The notes under the pieces: model-generated
What the model saw: the letters and a program-made list of their open reading frames with translations, nothing else
Told to the model about the DNA's origin: nothing
Databases searched by the model: none
Shown: positions 23,539 through 31,330 of the stretch, one piece after another
How the letters are laid out: the number at the start of each line of letters is the position of its first letter
Numbering within the stretch: position 1 is the first letter of the stretch
Translations under genes and position numbers: made by a program
From: Clostridia bacterium
GTDB taxonomy: Bacteria; Bacillota; Clostridia; Oscillospirales; CAG-272
Length of the DNA: 36,875 bases
Assembly (NCBI GenBank): GCA_017531765.1
Contig: JAFXKJ010000158.1
Location: 1 to 36,875 of the forward strand
Direction: 5' to 3'

Positions 23539-24624
23539 ATAGTAAATGTCTCCGCTTTCGGCAGACTTGTAGATTCCCTCAAGGATCCTCGTTACAACGT
23601 ACGCCTGCTCGGGGAGTACCGTGGAATCTGTGTCGTTTATGATAGAGAGTATCCACTGCCTTGCTTCGCGTACGCAGTGGTCATCACCGTTATCTCCGTC
23701 ATAGAACGCAACACCGCCTGAGTTCAGGTTAGGCGAGTAGTCATACATACGTCCCTGACGGATGCCGTTGATCCTTACGTCGTTTACGATCTTCTGTCCT
23801 CCGCCCTTAGTACCGCAGAGAATGGAGGATGCCTCGACAGTATCAAGCATATTGATCGCCCATGAGGATTCAACGGAGATGGTGGCGCCGTTCTCCATTA
23901 CAACAAAACCGAAAGCGCAGTCCTCAACTGTGAACTTCTCGGGATCCCAGTCTCCGAAGCTGTTTGCAGTCTCAGTCTGAGAGTTCAGCGCATGATATGC
24001 CGTTCCAACGCAGTATTTGGGCTTATAGTTATCCATGATCCACAAAGTCAGGTCAAGTGCATGAGTTCCGATGTCGATAAGAGGACCTCCGCCCTGCTCG
24101 TCCTTGTCAAGGAACACGCCCCATGTGGGAACTGCGCGGCGTCTTAATGCAATAGCGCGGGCATAGTAGATGTCACCGAAGGTACCTGCAAGTGCTTCGT
24201 TCTTAAGGAACTGACCCGCATTCGTCTGACGGGACTGATAACCGATGGTCAGCTTCTTACCCGTCCTCTTAGCGGCTTCCAGCATCTTCAGCGCTTCCTC
24301 GGAGTTGATCGCCATGGGCTTTTCGCACATTACGTGACAGCCTGCCTCAAGAGCGTCAACTGTGATAAAGCTGTGAGCTCTGTTGGGAGTACATACGTGA
24401 ACCACGTCGATGGTCTCGTCAGCCAGCAGCTCCTTATAATCAACGTATACCTTAGCTTCCTCAGTACCGTATTTTTTTGCCGCTTCCTCGGCTCTTTCTA
24501 TGATAAGGTCACAGAATGCAACCATTTCACATTCTTTAACGTTTTTAAGTGAAGGCATATGCTTTCCGTTAGCGATACCGCCGCAACCGATGATGCCTAC
24601 TCTCAGCTTTTTTCCTTCGTACAT
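23530..24624 (-). CDS. Gfo/Idh/MocA-family oxidoreductase (paralog 3)
   Basis: The 364-residue protein is the first gene of the second operon. It has the Rossmann IIGCGGIA near residue 11, CEKPMAIN with the EKP near 101, and GGGPLIDIGTHALDLTLW. In the C-terminal half it is closer to paralog 4 than to paralogs 1 and 2 (shared INGIRQGRMYDY and NLNSGGVAFYDG), but its start matches paralog 2, which suggests a mosaic history. The ATG at 24624 has AAGGAG upstream. Function is NAD(P)-dependent sugar oxidation or reduction; substrate unknown. Confidence 0.9.
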   Translation of the reverse strand: MYEGKKLRVGIIGCGGIANGKHMPSLKNVKECEMVAFCDLIIERAEEAAKKYGTEEAKVYVDYKELLADETIDVVHVCTPNRAHSFITVDALEAGCHVMCEKPMAINSEEALKMLEAAKRTGKKLTIGYQSRQTNAGQFLKNEALAGTFGDIYYARAIALRRRAVPTWGVFLDKDEQGGGPLIDIGTHALDLTLWIMDNYKPKYCVGTAYHALNSQTETANSFGDWDPEKFTVEDCAFGFVVMENGATISVESSWAINMLDTVEASSILCGTKGGGQKIVNDVRINGIRQGRMYDYSPNLNSGGVAFYDGDNGDDHCVREARQWILSIINDTDSTVLPEQAYVVTRILEGIYKSAESGDIYYFD

Positions 24625-24684
24625 GATGTTTTCTCCTTAATGAAAATATATACCGTCACAGTCACACCGTGATCATCAGTCAAA
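24613..24684 (-). repeat. Duplicated gene-leader segment, copy 2
   Basis: This matches 23469-23538. It contains TTTTGACTGATGATC, which in the other copy is the end and stop codon of an oxidoreductase gene, although no gene precedes it here. The small stem is kept through a G-T pair (TCACGG with CTGTGA). Confidence 0.75.
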
Positions 24685-24742
24685 AACCATTCCGCTTTTT
24701 CCCACCGACAGTCTCGGCGACAAAACACCATTATACAAAGTA

Positions 24743-24771
24743 ATGATACCACAATATCACCTTAATTTCAA
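24743..24771 (-). promoter_or_regulatory. Promoter of the second Gfo/GH43 operon
   Basis: On the minus strand TTGAAA (24771-24766) and TATCAT (24748-24743) are spaced by 17 bases. The -10 box and about 25 bases upstream of the -35 are shared with the promoter at 28097-28125, so both operons probably answer to the same control. Confidence 0.8.
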
Positions 24772-24884
24772 GGGGATTTTCAGAAGTTTTTTCATTCGGA
24801 AGCCATACTTCATTTGTGTTATTCTGCTGCTTCAAGGTTTCTTTTCAGCTTTTGGGATTTTATCAAGTATACTTTGTCAACCGT

Positions 24885-24917
24885 CAAAAAAATCGGCTGT
24901 CCGAAGACAACCGATTT
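24885..24917 (-). terminator. Rho-independent terminator of the first Gfo/GH43 operon
   Basis: A 12-base stem with one mismatch or wobble (24917-24906 with 24901-24890), a TTCG tetraloop and a run of T residues lies ten bases past the SLH-GH43 stop on the minus strand. Confidence 0.93.
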
Positions 24918-24927
24918 TTTATAAATT

Positions 24928-26868
24928 TTACTTTACGTCCCAAACGAGAAGTCCGTTACGCTCCGTTACGGGCATAAAGGTGATCTTGGATTTTACGTCA
25001 TCCGTATTAGTGTTGGGAGAATGGAAGGAAATGTACATCTGTCCGTCAACGTCGGTAAATATCATACCGTGTCCGCCGCCGCTTGCAATTCCCGTCTGAG
25101 TCTTTGAGAAGAGAAGCGGATCGTCGTGAGTCCACTCACCGTCAAGCTTACCGTTTGCGCTTCTTGCAACTGCAAGTGCGTAGGTGTCGCCGTATCTGTC
25201 GAAGTTAGACCACAGCATGAGAAGCTGTCCGTCCTCGGTGGTGTACATGAAGCATCCGTCGGTGATTCCCTGAGACACCCAGCCTGCATCCTTCGCATAG
25301 AAGAGGTCGAAGGGCTCGGAGATAAACTTGGTCAGATCGTCTGACAGCTTTGCCGCCATGAACGAGCCGTTTCCGTTAAGGGATGTGTGCTCGTGAGTGA
25401 ATATCATCCACGGCTGACCGTCAGCGTCAACGTAGAGTGTGCCGTCAATGCAGTCCCACTCCTTAGGTGTGATCCAGCCGTCGGTGATCATCTTGAAGGG
25501 ACCCTCGGGGGAATCGGACTTCATAATGATACATCCGTGATTTTCAAAGCCGTTGTCTGAGCCTGTGGGAGTGTATGTTGTGAACATATAGTATGAGCCG
25601 TTGTACTTGTGTACCTCGGGAGCCCAGCTGTTGGATTTGTAATCGGCGGGCTTTTCAACCACGTTCTTCACTTCGGTCCACTCGCCGTCAAGCTTACCCG
25701 ATGTGTTCTTATATACTCTCCAGCCTGTGGTATATGCGTAGTAAACGCCGTCAACGACGATCACAGCAGGGTCGCGGGAATTTTTCGTAATGCTGTCAAT
25801 GGTAATGAAGAAATCCTCAGCCTTTACGGTCTCCTTGATCTCACATTCGGGAACGATCAGCTTGTCTCCGTTCATAAACTCACCGAACAGCTTCTCTATT
25901 GCATAGCTTCTTGAGAAATCGGAGGTGTAAGCGATAACGAGCTTGGTAAACTCACCGTTGCGTATAAGCTTGATAGCGTAATCATCCTCGCCGAGGGTCT
26001 CCGTCAGAGCCTTGCAGTCGGGATCGTTATCCGCACCGAAGACGATGGTGTTGCCGCTGTCAACGTATTTAGCAGAGTAATTTTTGGTAGTTACCTCGGT
26101 CTTAAGCTCAGCCTGAAGCTTGATTTTGAAAAGCTCCGTGTCAACGTCATTCTTACCGAAGCGGAAGAGAACTGTGTATGAAAACTCCTCTCCCACAGTT
26201 GCTATCGTCACGCCGCCACCTTTAAGCTGCTCGTCCATAGACTTAGTAAGTCTGAGGGAAATTGTCGCACCCTCAGCTCTCGACGCATTGTTTGATGGGT
26301 TGAATCTGCCCGAATCATCGCCCTTGAAGATACCGTAGACCTGACAGGTGTAGATCTGCTCGCGGCACCAATCGGCAATAGCGGCGTCATCGGTAAATTT
26401 GCTCTCTTCAGCCGCTTCGGGGAGGTCATAACCCATATGATCAAGGTATCTTATGATCATAACGGCGATCTCCGCGCGGGTGATAGTCTGGTTAGGTCTG
26501 ACAGTGTTGTCTGTCATACCTTTGATGAGTCCGCGTTCAACCGCCCAACCCATAGCTTCTGAGTACCACGCGTCGGTCACTCCGTCAGCGAAGGATGCAA
26601 GATTTTCACCAAATCCCGTACCGTTAACCCCCGCAAGGCGGTAAAGCAGAGTTGCAAACTCGGCGCGGCTCATGGTTTTTGTGGGCGCAAACTGTGTCTC
26701 TGACTGACCCTTCATGATGCCCTTTTCATAGGCTTCAGCCACGGTATCGTAATACCATGCGTCTTCGGGTACATCGGTAAAGGGAAGCTTTGTCGATGCG
26801 GATACCGCAATGGACGTTACCAACACCAAGAAAACGGCAAGAATGGTTAATTTCAGTATGTTTTTCAT
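24928..26868 (-). CDS. Secreted S-layer-anchored GH43 glycosidase (copy 1)
   Basis: The 646-residue protein has the same plan as the gene at 19239: a signal peptide (MKNILKLTILAVFLVLVTS), three SLH repeats beginning LPFTDVPEDAWYYD, a middle domain, and a GH43 propeller with SRDPAVI, CIDGTLYVD and FTHEHTSL. The two proteins share long identical blocks in the SLH and GH43 parts and differ most in the middle domain, which may therefore carry a different specificity. The start at 26868 has GGAGAA five bases upstream; an upstream in-frame ATG would spoil the signal peptide. It follows paralog 4 by 75 bases across a hairpin. Confidence 0.88.
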   Translation of the reverse strand: MKNILKLTILAVFLVLVTSIAVSASTKLPFTDVPEDAWYYDTVAEAYEKGIMKGQSETQFAPTKTMSRAEFATLLYRLAGVNGTGFGENLASFADGVTDAWYSEAMGWAVERGLIKGMTDNTVRPNQTITRAEIAVMIIRYLDHMGYDLPEAAEESKFTDDAAIADWCREQIYTCQVYGIFKGDDSGRFNPSNNASRAEGATISLRLTKSMDEQLKGGGVTIATVGEEFSYTVLFRFGKNDVDTELFKIKLQAELKTEVTTKNYSAKYVDSGNTIVFGADNDPDCKALTETLGEDDYAIKLIRNGEFTKLVIAYTSDFSRSYAIEKLFGEFMNGDKLIVPECEIKETVKAEDFFITIDSITKNSRDPAVIVVDGVYYAYTTGWRVYKNTSGKLDGEWTEVKNVVEKPADYKSNSWAPEVHKYNGSYYMFTTYTPTGSDNGFENHGCIIMKSDSPEGPFKMITDGWITPKEWDCIDGTLYVDADGQPWMIFTHEHTSLNGNGSFMAAKLSDDLTKFISEPFDLFYAKDAGWVSQGITDGCFMYTTEDGQLLMLWSNFDRYGDTYALAVARSANGKLDGEWTHDDPLLFSKTQTGIASGGGHGMIFTDVDGQMYISFHSPNTNTDDVKSKITFMPVTERNGLLVWDVK

Positions 26869-26905
26869 AAGTGTTCTCCGATTTGAATTGAATTTTAAGC
26901 ACAAA

Positions 26906-26929
26906 GGGAGAGTGAAAGCTCACTCTCCC
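26906..26929 (-). promoter_or_regulatory. Intercistronic hairpin before SLH-GH43 copy 1
   Basis: A perfect ten-base stem (26906-26915 with 26920-26929, loop of four) lies 15 bases after paralog 4, followed by TTTG on the minus strand. It occupies the same place as the hairpin at 21223-21250 although its sequence is unrelated. Confidence 0.65.
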
Positions 26930-26943
26930 CATTAAGTATTCTA

Positions 26944-28023
26944 TCAGAATCTGTAGATGTCGCCGGTCTTAGCGGATGTGTAGATACCCTCAAGGATCTG
27001 AGTTACGCAGTAAGCCTGCTCGGGAAGTACGCAAGGATCCTTGTCCTCAAGGATCGCGCGGATCCACTGTCTTGCTTCCTTGGTTCCGTCGCTGTCGTTA
27101 CCGTCGCCGTCGTAGAATGCAACTCCGCCGGAGTTAAGGTTGGGAGCGTAGTCATACATACGTCCCTGGCGGATACCGTTGATACGGCAACCGTCAACAA
27201 GGTCTCCACCGCCCTTTGTACCGCAAACGATGGTTGTAGCTTCTCTTGTGTCGAGAGCGTTGAGAGCCCAAGAGGACTCAACGGAGATGGTAGCGCCATT
27301 CTCCATTACAACGAAACCGAATGCGCAGTCCTCAACTGTGAACTTTTCGGGATCCCAGTCACCGAATACGTTAGCAGTCTGAGTCTGGTTGTTGAGCTTG
27401 TGGTAAACGGAACCTACACAGTACTTGGGCTTGTAGTTGTCCATTGTCCAAAGGGAGAGGTCAAGTGCGTGTGTACCGATATCGATGAGGGGACCTCCGC
27501 CCTGCTCATACTCGTTGAGGAATACGCCCCATGTGGGAACTGCTCTTCTTCTGAGAGCGATAGCTCTTGCGTAGTAAATGTCACCGAATGTGCCTGCGAG
27601 TGCCTCGTTCTTGAGGAACTGAGCATCGTTTCTCTGACGGTTCTGGTAACCGATAGTGAGCTTCTTACCTGTACGCTTTGCAGCCTCAACCATCTTGAGA
27701 GCCTCAACGGAGTTGATTGCCATGGGCTTCTCGCACATTACGTGCTTGCCTGCCTCAAGAGCGTCAACTGTGATGAAGCTGTGAGCTCTGTTGGGAGTAC
27801 AAACGTGAACAACGTCGATGGTCTTGTCCTCGAGAAGCTCCTTATAGTCTGTGTAAACCTTGGCGCCTTCCACACCGTATTCCTTAGCAGCCTTCTCTGC
27901 TCTCTCAACGATGAGGTCACAGAAAGCTACCATTTCAGCCTCTTTAACATTCTTAAGGCCGGGCATATGCTTGCCGTTTGCGATGCCTCCGCATCCGATA
28001 ATACCAACTCTAACTTTAGTCAT
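26944..28023 (-). CDS. Gfo/Idh/MocA-family oxidoreductase (paralog 4)
   Basis: The 359-residue protein opens with VRVGIIGCGGIANGKHMPGL, has CEKPMAIN near residue 100 and GGGPLIDIGTHALDLSLW, and is very like paralog 3 over most of its length. It is the first gene of the first Gfo/GH43 operon. The ATG at 28023 has AAAGGA nine bases upstream. The reaction should be NAD(P)-linked oxidation or reduction of a sugar or sugar derivative in the cytoplasm, presumably one released by the co-transcribed GH43 enzyme; that link is inferred from context. Confidence 0.91.
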   Translation of the reverse strand: MTKVRVGIIGCGGIANGKHMPGLKNVKEAEMVAFCDLIVERAEKAAKEYGVEGAKVYTDYKELLEDKTIDVVHVCTPNRAHSFITVDALEAGKHVMCEKPMAINSVEALKMVEAAKRTGKKLTIGYQNRQRNDAQFLKNEALAGTFGDIYYARAIALRRRAVPTWGVFLNEYEQGGGPLIDIGTHALDLSLWTMDNYKPKYCVGSVYHKLNNQTQTANVFGDWDPEKFTVEDCAFGFVVMENGATISVESSWALNALDTREATTIVCGTKGGGDLVDGCRINGIRQGRMYDYAPNLNSGGVAFYDGDGNDSDGTKEARQWIRAILEDKDPCVLPEQAYCVTQILEGIYTSAKTGDIYRF

Positions 28024-28096
28024 GGTGATTCATCCTTTCCAAGTTCCGCGGGAAAGCTGTAGCTTAGCCTGCGGAAAGTCAAAAAATTACACTATA

Positions 28097-28125
28097 ATGA
28101 TACCATACCTTGCATCATTTTTCAA
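28097..28125 (-). promoter_or_regulatory. Promoter of the first Gfo/GH43 operon
   Basis: On the minus strand TTGAAA (28125-28120) and TATCAT (28102-28097) are spaced by 17 bases. The sequence extends upstream in the block shared with 24743-24796. The leader holds a TTCCGC/GCGGAA inverted repeat near 28045-28080. Confidence 0.78.
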
Positions 28126-28189
28126 GGGTTTTCAGAAGATTTTTCATCTGCGTTACGGAATATCGAAAAAAATCTTTCACATCCCGATA

Positions 28190-28546
28190 TTAAAAAAGTC
28201 CCGCGTTTTTGAGAGCGCCGATACCGAATTCACGGCCGATGATGACTATGGCGCCAATGGCTATCAGCGAAGGGATAATGATAAGGAGCGCTTTCTTTCT
28301 GCTCTGACCGATAGCTTTGATGAGTCCGAGGACTCCGATAAGGTAAAAGATCCCAAATCCGTAGATAACGAGAGCAATACAAGTGAGAACAGGCCCGCTT
28401 GTAAAGAGAAACGCAAGAATGAAAATGAGGTAGAGCGTGAGATACGCGCTTCTCATGAATATCTTTCTGAATTCGTCGCGGGGAGGCTCAGATTCCCATT
28501 TTTCCTTCATTTCGGAAAGACCCGTGGGAGTAACAAGTCCGATCAT
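28190..28546 (-). CDS. Small multipass membrane protein
   Basis: This 118-residue protein has a charged N-terminal 30 residues and then three hydrophobic stretches (about 34-49, 53-75 and 86-102) separated by short charged turns, so it should span the membrane about three times. No family is recognised. The ATG at 28546 has AGGAAGGG six bases upstream. It lies between the isomerase operon and the first Gfo/GH43 operon, each of which has its own terminator or promoter, so it is probably a separate transcription unit. Confidence 0.72.
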   Translation of the reverse strand: MIGLVTPTGLSEMKEKWESEPPRDEFRKIFMRSAYLTLYLIFILAFLFTSGPVLTCIALVIYGFGIFYLIGVLGLIKAIGQSRKKALLIIIPSLIAIGAIVIIGREFGIGALKNAGLF

Positions 28547-28571
28547 AATAAACCCTTCCTTTATTTAGTAA

Positions 28572-28600
28572 ATATAACAATTCTGAAAAGACTTCCGCAA
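28572..28600 (-). promoter_or_regulatory. Possible promoter of the small membrane protein
   Basis: On the minus strand TTGCGG (28600-28595) and TTATAT (28577-28572) are spaced by 17 bases. The -35 overlaps the stem of the preceding terminator, which weakens the call. Confidence 0.35.
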
Positions 28601-28620
28601 TATTTTATACCGCGGAAGTC
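28586..28620 (-). terminator. Rho-independent terminator of the isomerase/oxidoreductase operon
   Basis: A nine-base perfect stem (28620-28612 with 28598-28590) is followed by four T residues on the minus strand, 16 bases past the stop codon of the gene at 28637. Confidence 0.78.
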
Positions 28621-28636
28621 TAAGCTCAACTGAAAT

Positions 28637-29575
28637 TCAGATGCTCTTGAGTATTCTTACGACCTCTTCAAGCTCGTCAGCCTTAACCTTTGTAGGCTCA
28701 ACATTATTCTTTACGCAATCGGTGAAGTAACGGATCTCGTTTGCGTAGGCGTCGGTGGTGGGAAGATTGATGACGTCGGAGCCGTAAGCATCACCTGATA
28801 TGGTGAGAACGTTGCCGTTGTCCTCGTAGATCTTAAGTCCGCCCTCGTTGGCAACGACCGCGTGCTCAAACTGGAAGCGGAAACGCGCGCTGAAGGGATA
28901 GGGAGAAGCGTACCAGGACGCCTGAGTTGTGATGAAGAAGTCTTCGTAATCGTATGTAACGCAGAAGAAATCCTGCTCGGGGCGCTTTGAACGGTAGCTT
29001 ACGTGGCTCTTCGGCTTACCGAAGGCGTATACCATATAGTCAAGGTCATGGATGTGGAGGTCGAAGGGTACGAGACCGCTGCGGCTCTCGTCAGTCATCC
29101 AACCGTCCCAGCTCCACTTGGGGATCTGACCGATTCTCTCCATGGAACCTGAGAGGAGCTTACCGTACTTGCCTGTGTCGTAGATCTCCTTCAGAAGCTC
29201 GTACTCGTCCCAGAAGCGGAGAACGTGAGCGATCATGAACTTAACGCCGTTCTTTGCTGCTGTGTCATAAACGAGCTTGACCTCGTCAGGATTGAGGGAG
29301 ATGGGCTTTTCGCAGATTACGTTGATGCCTCTCTCCATCGCCTTGATGGAGTATTCAACGTGAAGGAACGTGGGGAGAGTGATGTCGAGGATGTCGATCT
29401 GCTCGTTAGCAAGCATCTCCTCGAAGTCGGTGTACTTGTTTACTCCCTCATAACCGTTCATCTGTTCGGGACGTACGTCGCAGATGGCAACAAGCTCTAC
29501 GTCCTCCATTCTCTGCCATACGGGAGCGTGGGCACCGCTGATGCCGCCCATTCCGATTTCAGCTACTTTTAACAT
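28637..29575 (-). CDS. Divergent Gfo/Idh/MocA-family oxidoreductase
   Basis: The 312-residue protein is about 50 residues shorter than the other four paralogs and clearly a different subgroup. It has a Rossmann start EIGMGGISGAH (6-16), CEKPISLN with E89-K90-P91, and PFDLHIHDLDYM in place of the GTHSLDLSLW motif. It lies five bases after the sugar isomerase gene and has GGAGG nine bases upstream of its ATG, so the two are co-expressed. Their pairing suggests a two-step sugar oxidation and isomerisation. The substrate is unknown. Confidence 0.89.
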   Translation of the reverse strand: MLKVAEIGMGGISGAHAPVWQRMEDVELVAICDVRPEQMNGYEGVNKYTDFEEMLANEQIDILDITLPTFLHVEYSIKAMERGINVICEKPISLNPDEVKLVYDTAAKNGVKFMIAHVLRFWDEYELLKEIYDTGKYGKLLSGSMERIGQIPKWSWDGWMTDESRSGLVPFDLHIHDLDYMVYAFGKPKSHVSYRSKRPEQDFFCVTYDYEDFFITTQASWYASPYPFSARFRFQFEHAVVANEGGLKIYEDNGNVLTISGDAYGSDVINLPTTDAYANEIRYFTDCVKNNVEPTKVKADELEEVVRILKSI

Positions 29576-29580
29576 TACTT

Positions 29581-30417
29581 TTATCCTCCGTATACTTCGT
29601 TAATAATATTTTCAAGATAGTTTTTAGCGTAAAGAATATCTGCTGTCTGTGCGTCACCGTCGATCTCGCGCTCGATGGTAACGTAGGAGTCGTAACCAAG
29701 CTCGCAGAGCTTTTCAAAGAACGTGCGGAAGTTGACCTTACCGTCGCCGATTCTTGTTTCCTCACCGAGAGCGCGGCCGTTTGTGGGCCAGAGACCGTCC
29801 TTTGCATGAATGTTACGCACGTACTTGCCGAACACCTCAAGGGAGTCGGTGGGGTTAGCCTTACCGTAGAGGATAAGGTTTGCTGTATCAAGATTGATGC
29901 CGAGGTTGTTGTATCCTACCGTCTCGAAGCAGCGGAGCATGGTAACGGGAGTCTCCTGACCTGTCTCGAAGAGGAGGTACTGACCGTTAGCCTCAAGGTG
30001 GGAAGCAACTGCTCTGATGGCGATGCAAAGGGGCATATAGTTGGGGTCATAAGGATTCTCGGGAATAAAGCCCATGTGAGTGATAATGTCGGTCACACCG
30101 AACTTCTTCGCGAAATCCGCGCCGTCGCAGAGGTTTTTGATACGTGTCGCTCTGTACTCAGCGGGAACAAGACCGAGAGTGAGCTGACCTTCGTAGAAAT
30201 TCCATGCCGCGGGACCCTCCCAGCCGCACCAGAAGCCGGAAACGGTGATTCCGTATTTTTCGGAAAGAGTTTTAACAGCCGCAGCGTTTTCATCAGTCCA
30301 CATTGCGGGATTCCATGAGCAAAGCTGACATGATTCAAATCCGTATTTCTTAAGATCGGCAAATTTACGTTCAAGCGCCTCAGCTTCACTAAGGCTTACA
30401 AGTACACCAAGCTTCAT
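29581..30417 (-). CDS. Sugar phosphate isomerase/epimerase-like TIM-barrel protein
   Basis: The 278-residue protein belongs to the xylose-isomerase-like TIM-barrel superfamily. Likely metal ligands occur in YLLFETGQE, INLDTAN, NIHAKDG and VTIEREI (Glu, Asp, His, Glu), the usual set for these enzymes. The ATG at 30417 has AGGAG seven bases upstream; an upstream in-frame Met is not supported. It is the first gene of a two-gene operon with the divergent Gfo/Idh/MocA protein. It may act on keto-sugars or inositol derivatives, or assist deglycosylation; none of these can be distinguished here. Confidence 0.87.
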   Translation of the reverse strand: MKLGVLVSLSEAEALERKFADLKKYGFESCQLCSWNPAMWTDENAAAVKTLSEKYGITVSGFWCGWEGPAAWNFYEGQLTLGLVPAEYRATRIKNLCDGADFAKKFGVTDIITHMGFIPENPYDPNYMPLCIAIRAVASHLEANGQYLLFETGQETPVTMLRCFETVGYNNLGINLDTANLILYGKANPTDSLEVFGKYVRNIHAKDGLWPTNGRALGEETRIGDGKVNFRTFFEKLCELGYDSYVTIEREIDGDAQTADILYAKNYLENIINEVYGG

Positions 30418-30478
30418 ATTTTTTCTCCTATGGTATCGTATTTTTTGAAAATAATAACTATTTTCACACTTTGGGTTC

Positions 30479-30507
30479 ATTATAACATACTTTTTTCGTT
30501 TTGTACA
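30479..30507 (-). promoter_or_regulatory. Promoter of the isomerase/oxidoreductase operon
   Basis: On the minus strand TGTACA (30507-30502) and TATAAT (30484-30479) are spaced by 17 bases. The -10 is perfect and the -35 matches four of six consensus bases. Confidence 0.65.
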
Positions 30508-30550
30508 GTATCACAGGGAAAAGTGTAATGTTTTTTGCACTAAAACGAAT

Positions 30551-31330
30551 TTAGTCAAGCGCCAAAGTGAACTCCACTCTTGCGGGCACCTCTCCACACA
30601 GCGGAAAACCCATGGCAAAGGGTACGTCACCGCCGATCATGCGGAAAACTCCCTTCTCTCTCCCGAGAGCTTTCACTATGCCGCCTAAGACTTCGTCTGT
30701 AAGTTCACACGCCGAAAGTATTTCCGCCGAAAACAGATTCTCTCTACTGTCTCCGTATAAAAAAGCCGTCATAACACCGCCGTTGAAGGAATAAAAGCTT
30801 GTATATGACCCAAGATAGTCGAAAGCTTTCCTCTCAGGAAGGACTGCGTTTTCGGGAAGATAGCTTTTTCTGAGTCGGGCGTAGCTGTCTTTGTCCATCT
30901 TTTTCACTTCAAACGGCACGTCAGATGCTTCCACCGATATTTCACTCACCCATCCGCAGATCTCATACCCCATTCTGCGGTAAAAATCAAAAAGAGATTC
31001 GTCTCCCGGATGAAGCAGTGCGAAGGCGTAGCCTCTCTCCTTCAGATATTCGTGTACAGCTTCCATCAGCCGACGGCAAAATCCCCGTCCGCGGTACTTT
31101 GAAGCTGTGGCAACCGCGTAGATATACGCCGCTTTGTCTCCCTTGTACTCGCAGTCCAAAACGTACAGTGCAGACGCTACTTCACCTTCTTCGGTTAAGA
31201 CCATACATCTGTCGTGAGAATACGCCGTGGCAAAAAAGTCGTCAACCGCCTCGCTGCTCTCACCGAAGGCTTCCATCCAAAGTCCTTTCATTTCGGGAAG
31301 CTGTGACGGGATGGGAGTTTTAATAATCAT
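30551..31330 (-). CDS. GNAT-family N-acetyltransferase
   Basis: The 259-residue protein has a GNAT fold in its first 145 residues with the acetyl-CoA-binding segment KYRGRGFCRRLM (79-90) after the YAVATA strand. The rest, about 110 residues, looks like a second, degenerate domain. Substrate is unknown. The ATG at 31330 overlaps the end of the DUF2156-type gene by 11 bases and has GGAGG six bases upstream within that gene; five codons upstream there is another in-frame Met without such a site. Coupled translation suggests a shared function with the upstream gene. Confidence 0.85.
   Translation of the reverse strand: MIIKTPIPSQLPEMKGLWMEAFGESSEAVDDFFATAYSHDRCMVLTEEGEVASALYVLDCEYKGDKAAYIYAVATASKYRGRGFCRRLMEAVHEYLKERGYAFALLHPGDESLFDFYRRMGYEICGWVSEISVEASDVPFEVKKMDKDSYARLRKSYLPENAVLPERKAFDYLGSYTSFYSFNGGVMTAFLYGDSRENLFSAEILSACELTDEVLGGIVKALGREKGVFRMIGGDVPFAMGFPLCGEVPARVEFTLALD

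Noticed and set aside
24625..24742. Riboswitch or T-box in the leader of the second Gfo/GH43 operon
   Set aside because: The leader has only one short stem (TCACGG/CTGTGA) and duplicated coding sequence; no T-box or other known core motif was found.
21260..28023. GH109 glycosidases among the Gfo/Idh/MocA proteins
   Set aside because: They share the Rossmann and EKP features of the wider family, but I see no residues that specifically identify GH109, so the broader name is kept.
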